Below the pieces are notes generated by a model. That model saw nothing but the letters and a program-made list of their open reading frames with translations, ran no database searches and had not been told where the DNA came from. The position numbers and the translations under genes were made by a program. A stretch of 64,000 bases of DNA from Sitta carolinensis (lineage: Eukaryota; Chordata; Aves; Passeriformes; Sittidae), in contig JAVUNC010000019.1 of the NCBI GenBank assembly GCA_032173965.1, forward strand, positions 7,750,501-7,814,500, given 5' to 3'. This document shows, in pieces, positions 51,569 to 63,084 of this stretch; position 1 is the first letter of the stretch; every line of letters begins with the position of its first letter.

Positions 51569-54500
51569 AGACACTAACCCATACCCATGGGCACACGTGG
51601 GAGATGCACCCCAGGAAGGTGCAGGACTGTCCTGTTGTGCACTGCCAGCTGTATAGTTGCAAGTCTCAGAGGTTTTTTTTTCCATGGAATTCACAACAGG
51701 TGACACCTTCTGTGAAACCCTGGGTTTAAAATTCCCAGGATTACATGGGAATTTATTTGAAAGGAAGGCAAGTTCTTGCCTTTCATTCTTCAAGGGAAAT
51801 ATCTGAAAATTAGACCACTCAGTACCTAGGATTGAAAAATCACCAGGCAAATTAAAAGTTCATTATATTTTAAAAACTTGTTATTTTTTAATGCCCAGAT
51901 TTGGCAGTGTAGCATAAGTCTGCTGTCAGCTCACAGATTTTACTTAAATTAGACACTAAAGGACTTCAGCAGTCCTTAAAAAAAAAAAAATATGAGGCCA
52001 TCTGTTACCAAAGTGTTTCTTCTAAAATTACAAATCTTCGTTGCTGCCCAGCTGTAATTGGCTGTGAGGTAAGTAAGCCACCACCTGAGGGCAGAGAAAA
52101 AGACAGCGAACAAAAGCTTTACCCAGAAAATTATCAGATTTTACTGCATCTATTTAGTCATTTTTCCAACACAAAATGCTTCAAATTAATGAAATGCATT
52201 TTCCATTTGCAGAAAAAAAGACACGTAAAAATAAATGCATTAAAAAGTACCAATTCAATGAGCTCGTTTAAGTGTGAAGCAGGATTTTCTCTAAGAGACC
52301 CTGTGTAAAGATTTAAGGAAGAATGTAGGAGGAGACAGCAGATGCTCCGAGACAAGTGAAAATGATTTAGGTGTACTTCTATTAATACAAAACCTGCACT
52401 ATATTATTACTATGAACACAGGATGTTCAAGACACGTGGTAACAGACAAGTCAAGCAGTGACGGGGGAGTCTTCCGGCTGAAGTCGCCTTCCTGAAACTA
52501 GGAATAAAAGAGAATGTGTCAAAGAGAAGACCATTAAATGTGAAGCTAAAAAAAATTACTAATGAAAAGGAAGTGTGTAAAATTGAGGCCTTGTTTCCTG
52601 GTAACCCTGTGGAAAAGTCAAATTTAGTCATAGAGATTATACCTTAAATTATGCATGAATGAATGTCACAACTATAAGCTTTAACTTCGGAAGTTCAGGC
52701 AGCACCGACAGCAGCAGAATTGCCATGCAAGCACTGTAACCTCCCAACCACTCTGTCAAATTTGTGAAAAGGAGAAATATAGATATTTGCTGTCTGGCAC
52801 AGACACATGGACTCCCATTTCTGATGAAAATCACAGTTCACAGGTTATAGAGTCCCATAGACAAGGCACTTATCATTCAGGGCTGCAGCAGTTCTGTTCA
52901 CAGAGAGATAATTATCCCACTACGATTCAGCAAAAATATCTAAAACCCTGCAATTTTTTCAGAGCTATATACTTTGTACATTTTTGGTACCTGTGTTACA
53001 CATACAATGAACAGAGGTGGTGCCCATCATTTTGTAACACCAGCAATGTTCTGCCAGAAGGCTTAGCTGGAGTCGGTTCTGCAGAGCAAAGGAGGAAGCC
53101 CATAGGAATTATAGGGACTAATGCTTGGATGGGGCAGAGTGCCAGCAGGGTCATCCAGTGTTTGAGGGGGTGAGAGCCTGTGTAGGGTCTGGATCACACC
53201 AAGGGGCTGCCTGGATGGCAGCCTCAAGGTGAGCACTGAGGACTGGCTGCACATCTTCCCAAGATTTCACCGAGCAGGCTACCTGCTCTGTCCTGGCAAA
53301 AAGCCTTACATGTGTCTCTTCCAAATTCTCCGCAGGAAAACAGACAAGGAAATACTGCAGTAATAGTAAAAATGGAGCTTCAAATAATGTTTTTGCTTAG
53401 TGTAGACCACCAGGGCTGCAAGTGTGAGTGCAGGACCGCAGAGTTCCATGGTAATACAATTGTCACTGGATCATGACTGGATTGTTTGCTTTATCAGGCA
53501 GTTAGAGGCAGGGGTGGAGGAGGACACCTTTTTATATTAGCTTATTTTAAATATCAATCAATGCCAGGGTTTTATAATTAAAATAGAAACTTGTTTGAGA
53601 AAGAAAATAATTTTTAGAGATGACCTATGGAAACAATTAGTGTATTTGGCACTGCCCCTAATTTGTCCTCACCTGAAATTAATTCAGTTTTAAATTCTCT
53701 GCCTCTCCAATGTGTGGATGCCAGCTGCACAAATAGATCTAACATTTCTGTACTGTAGGCAAATTGCCCCCTTGTCGCTCCTTGCCTCACTGCTTCCCCA
53801 GCCTGCTTATTTGCCATATCATTAAACAGCTGCCATCCAGGTACACCTCCTCATGTATTTTTATTTTCTTTTTACCACTACAATAGGAGATTATGAAACT
53901 GATTGCAGGTAATATAATTTACTATGTACCAAAACAATTACACTAGAAACTGTTTTCAGTAATAATTATTAGGGACCCACTAGAAGTACCAGCTTTAGTA
54001 TTTGATGCTTTGATATTTTTCCAAATGTTAAAGCAGTATTAAAAAATAATGAACTGGACTTTGCATTCGGATGCAGTGGTGTTTGTCTGCAGGGTTTGCT
54101 GCTGTTTCTGTTCAGTTATGGTGGGCAAAAATTTTGTGAAAAGTAAGAGGGGAATGAGGACAGATTGATAACCACCTACAGATCAACACCTTACAACATA
54201 ACATCGTCCTCACGTCTGTGAACAGCAGCTTGGTGGAGAGTATAATATTAGCACCCTGCATGGCTTCCTTCTCAATGAGAAAGAAAAGAAAAACAGCTCC
54301 AAGTGAAGCTCTTGGCAGGGACTGGAGAAGCCTGTAGAGAAAAGTTAGAGTTACAGGAAAAATTAATTACTGGGAAATCTTGTGTGTGTAGCATGTGAAG
54401 GGAGGCACGATGTATGCAGCAAAAAAGGAGAAAACCACAGAGAGCATCCTGTGCTTCTGAGGGGTGGCAAAAATGCTATGGACAGGAGCAAGCGAAGTGA

Positions 54501-57500
54501 CACACAGAGCACTGCCATGTACAGGAAGGAGAACAGATTTACCACCGTGGGCATGAGCCCTGGTAACTCCATGGTGAGCTCTCAGCCTCCACATTTCCCC
54601 TGGTTTATATTCTGCCACACACACCAGGGAGGGATCCCTGCTCTACCTTGGGCCAAGCACAACTCGTTTCCAGGAGAGGTCATTAGTGCCACCTCAGAGA
54701 TCTCAAGCCCTGTCTCCCTGGAAGATTCCTGTTATGTGGCTCCCAAGCCCATCTGCTGAAAGATAATGTGATAGATAATGCATTAAAATAGCTGTGTTAT
54801 AAAACTGAGGCATCTTACAGAGTGAACTGCCAGGTTAGAGAAACGAGTTTTGAAGCAGCTCCCTAGAGCACCTACAAGAACACAGGCAGTGAATTTCATG
54901 AAAACAAACTCCTGTTACGCATTTGAAATCATGTTGTGAGTACCTCTGCCCTTCTGTCCTCTGTGCTGCCTTACAAGCACTAACCTGGCCATTATGGGGA
55001 AAATTAATTTCTAGACTCACTTCAATCAGAGAGCTCTCAAATGTCACAGCTCAGTGTATGAACGCTTAAAAATAGTTACATAAATACAAAGGTGCTAACA
55101 AAACAGAAACTTCAGGAAAGAGACCTCTCAGAGCATCTGCACAATAAAGGGCTCAGAGTAGTACTCTAATGAGCTATTCATTTCCAGCAGGATGACTGGA
55201 ATGATAACCATTTCCTTCTACAAGCATACTCATTCAGAAAAGGCTCATAGTTAAACTCTCTGTCTTGCTAGGAAAACCAGCTGTCACCTGGGGTCTGAGT
55301 CAAAGGATGGATCTCATGTGGCCAGGGCTCACTGGGCACAACACTCCTCCGGTATGAAACTCAGAGCTTCGTGTGATAGCAGAACAGGCCACCTCTCCCC
55401 ATGTCACCTCACCCTTGTCCCAGCCTGCACCCGCAGCAGACAAACTCCTTTTGGGAGACATTTCCCCAGACTTAGAGCCAAAGTCACTTGGCAATAGATC
55501 GGCTCCACATAAGGAACAAGGTAATGGATTTAAAAAGGAAATAAAGGAGCCTCTTCTCGGTTTTTTGCCATGTTTTAATTAGTGGGAACCAATCCTCCTT
55601 TGGCTCTCCAGCAGTACCTGGCAGGGGTGCAGGACTGAAGCATTTAACGTGACCATTCTGGCTCTCCATCACCAGGCTGCTCCCCAGTTGCCTCTCACAC
55701 GCATCACCAAAGCTGACAGGTGACAACTCTGAAGCAAGAGGACATCAGGAATGCAAAATATGTATAATTTCTTTTTGCAACACCAATTTACTGATTTGGT
55801 GCTGGGAAAAAGCTTGGAACTTGCTTAACCCTGTCCATCCAGCTCAAATTTATATCCCCTGCTCTGACAGCTGCAAATATCTCACGGTACTTTATCAACA
55901 GACCATTGCCATTATCAGTCTTTGCAAAACTTTAAATCAAAACTCTTTGTTTTCCACAAGAGATCATCTGATTTAGACAGGGATTGGCTCAGGGAAGTTC
56001 GATGCCAGGTGCTATAAAGGTCAGACTGTTTGATTACAGTAGTTTTTTTCTCTGAATTTGCAAATTATTTTTTCTTTGCAAATTGAAATTATCAAACTGT
56101 ATCAGTGAAAAATCCACAAGTGTTCATACTATCAATAGAAGCACAATAAAACAGAAGGCAGGAAACAGGATAACTGTGGGTGGCTACTACACTTTCAAAT
56201 AGCAGGAGCATCTTGAACCCAACAAAATCAGCAGATGAATGTTCCTGTTCTGTGGGAGCAGGATGGAATCATGGAGAAGAGTTTGATCATCTTCAGCCCT
56301 GGCCCATTTTTATTTTGATTCCTGCCTTTTTTTTTCCTTTCTGTTTTTTTTTAGGACATTCTATTATTATGCACAGATCTATACCATATCACATGAAAAA
56401 CATCCGAATTGGGGATGCAGTCTGTCTGCAGTTCTGGTTGGGAATTAATTTCACAGGTTATGTTTAGACTCTTCTTCATTTTTGAGCTCCTGTTTCTGGT
56501 AGTTCTGCTGCATGCTGTTCCGGCAGCTCTCATCTCACTTCAGATCTGCATCTAAGAGAAGGCACAATATAAGCAAAGCATCCTAAAATGTCATTTATTC
56601 AGAAATCTTACAGTTCCATCTCTTCTTTTTGCAGCTTTGTCATGTTAAGAAAAAACCCAGTTAAAAGGTTTTAGTCATACACTGACATTAAAGGGACCCT
56701 AAATAAACATGCAGTTCTTGCTTCATTTCTCACTGCTGTACAAGCTCTTCTAAAACTAGTACAAGGAATCTGCCTGTCTGCAGACATGCAAAAAAGCAAG
56801 CAAAGAGGAAATTAATCATCTTCTGCTGCTAAAATAAAGGTGGTTTCTCAGCCCAATTACAGGACAATGAGTTACTGCATGAACAGTCTCTGATTTATGT
56901 ATGCTGGATGCTGACAAGTGGCAAACTTAGCACTGGGGAAAAAATGCCCTTTAGACATTCTTAAAACACTGCACATTTTTGCAGGCCTACACAAAACCAG
57001 TGTATTAGAATATGTGATTTTTACCAGCCTGCCAGATTGATTATATTTAGTTCAGAACGACCTCAGTATTCATGAACATTTTGTCATGGTCGTATTTTTC
57101 TAAAACTTAACATTTTCACTGGTTGCCTTATTTGCAGTGTTCACCTCATGCTTAAATTCTCCTTTGGAAACTTCTGAGGAAGGTCAGCATTGCCTTCAGG
57201 CCTGTCTAGACCAGCAGGATGAAGCTGATTCTGTGGATTGTTCCACCTCACACTCTAAGGCTGGCCTGGCAGCCTCTGCCACCAAGGTAAAGCCTGCAAA
57301 GCACTTAGGTTACTTCTGGTCACCTCAGCTCTGTGGAGACCAAAGCAGCTCAAGTCAGCCTCAGAAAAAGGACACACATTAATTAATTAAATGAAGCAGT
57401 GGACTCCTCTTTCCACCCCCCAGAAGCTGTTTGCGTAACAGAGTTATTTAATTTTTTTGTTTTGTTTTTTGATAGTTACTGGGTGTATGCAGCAGCCTTA

Positions 57501-58139
57501 TAAAGCCAGTTAAATCCCATGATCTTTGTCCACAGTCATTTCTTGTGACAAAAATGAAAATAAAAGATATTAAAATTTTTTTTAGAAAATGTGTTTATAA
57601 TAAAGGAGAAAAGTGAAAATTGTTACATTTGTCACAGTGGGACAACTGCAAAACACTGGGATGATAAAATCTTAACACTTTTGTTCAAAATGAGAAAATT
57701 CTACCTATAATAGCCAGGCCTTTGGGGTTTTCTCCCCTCACTTTAAGAGCTTTCTGTTAGCTCTGGAAGCAAATTTGTCACTCAGCTCAGCAGACACATA
57801 GAGAGGGGTAGTGCACATAGCTGGTGCTTCAAACATGCACCAAAGTGAAATTTCTTAGACTGCTCTTGACATTAACTCTCACAGGTAACAATCTCTTAGC
57901 AAATTTTGTCTGAAGACCTTTCAAAAGTTTGAAATCAACACTTTTTTTTTTGCCTTGAGGACCCAGCTCCTGCCTGAGCGATGCTCCCTGCAGCTGTGCC
58001 TGCCTGCAGCCCTTCCTCCTGGACTGACCCTGGGGCTGATCCACGCCCTCACCTGCCTGGGGCTGCTGTGGTGGAAACCAGGAATGAGTGGTGCCCCTCA
58101 GACTGGGCCAAGAGGAGTTTAACACCTTCAGCAGGACAC
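51569..58139. other. Non-coding DNA, no gene recognised
   Basis: Over 6 kb of mixed and AT-rich sequence. The longest open frames (125-128 codons at 52787-53173 and 54382-54759) are unrecognised and have competing frames on the other strand. No clear transposon was identified. Confidence 0.55.
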
Positions 58140-58437
58140 AGACAGCGAGATCAAATGCAGCAGCAGCAAATTTGCAGATGACACTGAGCCAAGTGGTGCA
58201 GCTGATGTGCCTGAGGGGCAGGTGACATCCAGGGGGACCTGGACAGCCTTGAGGCCCAGGAGAGTCACATCAAGCTCAACAAGACCAAGTCCTGCACAGA
58301 GATCAGGGCAAACCCCAACACAGGCTGGGGGATGAAGGGGTTGAGAGCAGCCCTGCCATGAAGGACCTGGGGATCCTGGTGGGTGAAAGATTGAATGTTG
58401 TCCCTTCCAGCCCATTCTGTGATTCTGAGACAGCAAA
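58140..58437 (+). mobile_element. CR1 LINE, ORF2 end joined to 3' tail (internally deleted)
   Basis: The left part is CR1 reverse-transcriptase coding sequence. AAATTTGCAGATGACACT at 58168-58185 encodes K-F-A-D-D-T, the catalytic A-D-D motif of LINE RT. It is followed by GACATCCAGGGGGACCTGGA (58225) and, after frame breaks, GGGGTTGAGAGCAGCCCTG (58338) and AGGACCTGGGGATCCTGGTG (58362). Then, directly after GGGTGAAAGATTGAATG, comes the extreme CR1 end, CCCTTCCAGCCCATTCTGTG (58402). The rest of the ORF2 C-terminal coding region and nearly all of the 3' UTR, normally several hundred bp, are missing. Frameshifts make it non-coding. Confidence 0.88.
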
Positions 58438-61297
58438 GGCTCAGCAAAGGCTCTGCCTCTGCCAGGAGCAGCCTTGCTCCTGCTGCTCCCTGAGCCTCAC
58501 CAATTTGCTCTAGACTGTACCTGGCAACTTCAAGAGCAAGACTCCTCACCTGAGGAATGACTTTTCCTTCCTGTTAAATGTATCTCCCAGAGAATATTGA
58601 GAGATAGCAAAGAGTACAGAAGATAAACAACCAGGCACCTGGCCTCAAGAGCGGTTTGCTTTTCTGTTGTAGTTATTGTTTTAAGTACCCTTCTTGACAT
58701 TGTTTTTCCCAGAAAATTACTTCATTTTTCCCCAGACCTCATTTTTGAGGTCTAAAAATTACCTTTTTAGCCTTTTCCTTATTCTAGCATCTAACTGTAT
58801 AAAAATGAATTATTCTAAACTCTGGATGAAAGCCTATGTATAGCAGAAGGTCACTGTATAATCTGTAAAAGCTAGGTATAGCCAAAACTGTTTCAGTTTC
58901 AAAAATTTTAAGGCATTATCTTGAAAAAAGACAGATCCTTGCCATTTCCACTGTTCGTAGAATGGAAAATGTTCAGAACCCCTTTGGGAGCTAAAAATCT
59001 TGGTTGAGGGCTGTGTGGGAGTATATGAGTGTGTATTGTCAGGGGGAGAGAGAGGAAAAGAATTATGATAAATACAGCATTTTTTGGTGTTCAGATGAGT
59101 TTTGTGTAAAGTCTGCACTACAGCAACTTTATAATTCCCAATGGCTTTCTCTTCAAAAGTAGGAAATTTTAAAAAAGGGAGTAGGACAGAGTAGTTTGTA
59201 GAGTTTTCAGTAATAACATCTCTTGTAACCTCCTATTAAACGACTTTACACTTTCATGTTTTAATAATTCTAGAATGTACCCTGTTGAGACTGGCAGAAA
59301 AACAGGTAGAATTTTGTGTGTTACTAGGGAGAAGATGAAGACCCTGTCCTGAAATCCCCCTCAGCTTGAGTTAGTGTGAATGGCTCTTCCAGGCACGAGT
59401 GTGGATGGAGAAATTGGCACGAGGAACAAGCAGGCTGAAGAGAGGGGACGTGTGTGCCAAGCAGCAGCATCCAAGTGTCTGTCAAGAGCTGATAAGCTCC
59501 AGAGACTTCACAGTCCTGCTGAATCCACAAAACCTGATAAACTGAGCACAGACACTCTACCAAATCTGTCCAAATCCACTGGCATCAGCCATGGGTGCTG
59601 TGCAACGCAGGCTACATCCACCAAGGCTGCTATATGCAAAACTACGAGATCGCCTGTCTATCTATGGATAAGAATGTATAAAACATACACATATATAAAT
59701 GATGAAACAAAATGATCTGGAGGGACTTTCTGAACATCCTGACACATCCACACACCTCTGCTTTTAAGTAGCCAGCTGGGCTTGGTCTCCCAACTCCTGC
59801 TCCACCCATTGTTGCAGATGTTTGTGAACTGAGCATGAGGGAATAAATGAATGCAGTGTGTAATGAACCCCTTGCTATTAATAACAGCATAACCAAAGAT
59901 ATCTCATAAATGCTGCTGTGATCTGTGTTTCCCCCAGCCTGACCCCAGAGAAAAGGGGATATACAACAACCCATTATTGCAAATTTAAATATCTACATTT
60001 TTGTGGATATCACCTTGGCAAGGGTGTCTGATGTTGCATCCAGACTTTCTAAACTACAGACTTAGGTATGTTTCCAGGGTGGCATTTTTCAAGTGACCAT
60101 AAACAGAAGCATGCCCAGACACAGACACAGGGACACCCCAGACTTGGAGAACTGGTGTCAGGGAATGGGACAAATGGGGCAAATTATGAAGTTGCCAGGC
60201 TCCTCACCCAAGCTTCTGGATCATGTGGTCTGTAAAGTCTAAGGATCACAGTCTGTCCTTGAGACATGCACGGTGTTGCCAAATCAGCAACCTGTCCCTC
60301 TTCTAGCAGAGTCCCCAGGACTGACTCATGCCCCTCCCAGCCTGAAGAAACTCCAGGGCTGCCAAACTTGACCCCAAAAATACAATTACTTCTGTGCCAC
60401 TCCTACCATCTTGGCTCAGGAGGCCTCCAAATTCAGATGACCCTTCACGTTTTCCTGTCAGCTCCATTCCTCATATAAACAGACAAGAGTCATCTCCAGG
60501 GAGAATCTATCAGAAGTCTGTTCAAAGCAGCCTTTATCTTTAAAACTGGCCTGCTTTCAGCACTTGCCCAAGCCTTTCCCCTTCCTGCCTCATCCTGTCT
60601 CCCTGCTTCTACCTGCCAGATGGATGATCGATGCAATTTTCCATAAAAAATTAAATTGGGTTGCCTATTTACAGCAAAAAAATTGTCAAAAATGAGTCAC
60701 CCAAACACTCGTGCAGGTACCAGTCGTGGTGTTCTTGATAGGAGCAGCAACACCGGCTGAGGGGGTTATCCTGCAGCCTGTTCCACTCCCAAGCACTTCA
60801 CAGGTCACATGAAGTGGAATCCGCTGCTCTTTTCTCAGGAAAATAAATGCCTTTGCTTCTGTACTTCAGTTGGAGACAGAGACCACATCAAATTGTTTCT
60901 GAATGCAATAGATGACAAGTTAAATGGGAGTTACGCTTTGGTGGTAAAAGGAAATCGTTCTTTTAGAAGGAAGAGTCTTTCAAAATGCTTCGGCATCAGC
61001 TGGATTTGCAGGACCTCTTGTGGTTAAAGCCCTAACTTGCAGTTCCACGTTTTTGCCGGCGTTGGGAGCACACCTGTGCCTTTTTCTCCTACAGTTGTAC
61101 AGAAGGGAAGGTGAGACTTTGGCTTGAAATGTTAAGAAGCAATGTTAATGAAAATAAAAGCTGTGTTAAATGGCATCTGGTGACAGCAAATAATTTTTCT
61201 GTGGATTTAAGCTTATAAAAAGAAGTCGCTGTATTTGGTCGTTGCTCCTGTATCTCAAGCATACCAGTCAAGAACCGTGAAATGGAATTGCCTTACA
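58438..61297. other. Non-coding DNA, no gene recognised
   Basis: No recognisable exon or repeat. Open frames are at most 111 codons. This is the last stretch before the repeat-rich MSH6 upstream region. Confidence 0.6.
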
Positions 61298-61400
61298 CGG
61301 TCACAGAACCACAGACAACTCCAAGCTGGAAGGGACCCACAAGGACCATCAAAGTCCAGCTCCTGGCCCTGCACAGGACAGCCCCAAGAGTCACACCATG
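61298..61400 (-). mobile_element. CR1 LINE, short 3'-tail fragment (antisense)
   Basis: Antisense CR1 end: GTCACAGAACCACAGACAAC, then AAGCTGGAAGGGACCCACAA, then AAAGTCCAGCTCCTGGCCCT and GCACAGGACAGCCCCAAGAG. Only about 100 bp survive, matching the last part of the 3' UTR. It is the repeat nearest to the LTR upstream of MSH6. Confidence 0.87.
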
Positions 61401-61777
61401 TGTACCGTGGGTTATAATGCATCAGAAAATTGCTTTCAAAGGACATAGCCTCACCAATTAATATTAAAAAAACCCCCAAAACATAGGAAGAGATCCTGTT
61501 ATTTTAGCTTCCACTTCTTAGCTCTGCTGTGCATCTGTCAGTGAAACAGATGAGAAGTGGGGCCGGCAGCTGTCCAAGCTTCTCCTCTGGCCACATACCA
61601 GCTTCTCCTCTTCCCACCACGGCAGGAAGGAAGCTGTCTGATGCTAGTGCCACAACTTCTCCTTCCCTGAGGATGTTTTTGTGGGAAAGTTCCAGCTCAC
61701 GCCATGCCACCATTAACCATAAGAAGCACTGTGGCCCCAGGGCAGGCAGCAAACGGGGTTTGGGGGGCAGTAGCTAT

Positions 61778-62233
61778 TGTCCCAAAATAGGATCTCTGAC
61801 TTGGTGGGCGAGAGGCCAATCCACACACTGAGTTGAGGTGTTTGATTTATTCCTGCTCTGCACAGAAAGGGGTGCTGGGTGGAAAAGCCGCAATGCCAGC
61901 ACAACGACTACCAAAGCCTTTCAATATTTATATATTTTAGTAAACAAAGGCATTAATGTTCATTGGCTACAAGTTACATAGTTTGCTTATTAATTAGTAT
62001 TCTGTCCTCTGCTTATTAATGATTCTCTAGCTTCTGCTAATTAGTCTTAATTCAGTCTTTCTCTTCTTTTGGGTCTGTTTCTTGGCTCTGTGAGTTGGTG
62101 GTAACCATCTGTCCCGGCCAGAATTATATTTTATCCAAATGGAGCTGATACAGCCGCTGTTGACTTGTGTTTTTAGTTTTGGGGTCCTGCCAAATGTCCT
62201 TGTGGCCCATAAATTCTGCATTCTTTGTGTCCA
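61778..62233 (-). mobile_element. Solo ERV LTR (minus), just upstream of MSH6
   Basis: On the minus strand this 456-bp block runs from TGGACACAAAG to CCTATTTTGGGACA, giving TG...CA ends. The 4-bp word CTAT lies directly outside both ends (61774-61777 and 62234-62237), as a target-site duplication would. Internal order fits an LTR: a TATA-like TATATAAA at 61934-61927, AATAAA about 80 bp further on at 61851-61846, and the 3' end 68 bp after that. I see no attached viral genes, so this is a solo LTR. Its U3 end faces MSH6, with transcription (if any) pointing away from the gene. Its right end is 364 bp from the MSH6 start codon. The exact family is not assigned. Confidence 0.75.
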
Positions 62234-62513
62234 CTATCAGCCGCACATCCTTCTCCCCAGGCTTTGTTAACCTCCCCGAGGTCGGAGATCACCGAAACCC
62301 TGGAGCCCTAAACCTTAACGAGGTAATTCTACCCACAAATGTGTCTTTTTAACTCCTGGACGTCACTCGGGGATTGCTCGTGAGCTGCTGTTTCCCGGGT
62401 TAAATCTCCTTTGCTGTCGATTAGGCCGGAAAGCACAGGAAGCTCAGGCACGCCAGAACGTCCTTGCCCGGGGAAGCGTTCGGATTCCCGGTTTGGCAGG
62501 GGCGGACCCCGCA

Positions 62514-62591
62514 GCGCTTCCCGCCCCGCAGCGCTTCCCGCCAAGGCCGAGGCGGGCGGGCCGGGCGCGGGTTGGGCCCGCGCTTCCCGCC
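62514..62591 (+). promoter_or_regulatory. Three E2F-like motifs upstream of the MSH6 ATG
   Basis: The 12-mer GCGCTTCCCGCC occurs exactly three times, at 62514-62525, 62531-62542 and 62580-62591. Its CTTCCCGCC part differs by one base from the E2F consensus TTTCCCGCC. The first two copies lie in a direct repeat of CCGCAGCGCTTCCCGCC-type units 17 bp apart; the third ends six bases before the ATG. S-phase control of mismatch-repair genes by E2F is established in mammals. That these sites bind E2F here is inference. Confidence 0.5.
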
Positions 62592-62597
62592 GCGGCC

Positions 62598-62800
62598 ATG
62601 TCTCGGCAGAGCACCCTGCTCCGCTTCTTCGGCAAGGCCGAGCCCCGCGCCCAGCCCCGCCGCGCCGAGCGGGAGCGGAACGGCCTCCGGGCCGCCGGCA
62701 GCCCCCCGGGCGGGGCGGGCCGAGCGGCGGCGCGGCGCGCCGAGAATGGCGAGAGCGGCGAGAAGGGCGCGGGGGGCGGCGCGGCCGCCCAGGCCCCCAG
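62598..62800 (+). CDS. MSH6: MSH6 coding exon 1 (partial gene)
   Basis: MSH6 pairs with MSH2 to form MutS-alpha, the nuclear ATPase that recognises base mismatches and small loops after replication. The exon encodes 67 residues plus two bases of codon 68. It opens MSRQSTLLRFF: residues 4-11 (QSTLLRFF) form the PIP box (Q-x-x-L-x-x-F-F) that ties MutS-alpha to PCNA, and the first seven residues equal those I know for human MSH6. The remainder is a basic, Gly/Ala/Pro/Arg-rich disordered linker. The ATG at 62598 has G at -3; the frame is open upstream but contains no other ATG. The exon ends CCCCCAG|GTACGG at 62800/62801. Its length, 203 bases, leaves codon phase 2, as does human exon 1 (260 bases), and the last residues AQAP precede a split AG- codon like human APTS. 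Exon 2 with the PWWP domain is not in the window. The linker is about 19 residues shorter than in human. Confidence 0.93.
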
Positions 62801-63084
62801 GTACGGCGGGGACGGGGGAGCCCGCGGGGCGCGGCAAGGGCGGGCGGGCCGGGGCTGCAGCCGCCGGCGCTCGGAGCGGGGCCCTCGGGGCGTCCGTGTG
62901 GTCGTTCCCCCCTGGCTGCCCCAGACGCCGCCGTTCCCTGGCTGCGGGGCCGGCCCGCAGCGGCCTGTGCTCCCGGCGGGTCTGGGACAACGGGACATCC
63001 GCGGGGACGGCGGCGTGCGGCCGGCTTTGGCTCTTTGGAAGTAGTGTTGTATTCGCGTTCTAAACTTGCTTTCCGTGCTGTATC

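Larger units (their letters stand above)
62400..63080. promoter_or_regulatory. MSH6: CpG island / MSH6 promoter region
   Basis: The sequence changes abruptly from AT-rich to about 75-80 percent GC with abundant CpG between roughly 62440 and 63030, covering the proximal promoter, exon 1 and the start of intron 1. GC-box-like words occur upstream of the ATG (GGGGCGG at 62500, GGCGGGCGGGCC near 62551). I see no TATA box at a useful distance, as expected for a housekeeping CpG-island promoter with dispersed start sites. The exact transcription start cannot be read from sequence. Confidence 0.85.
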
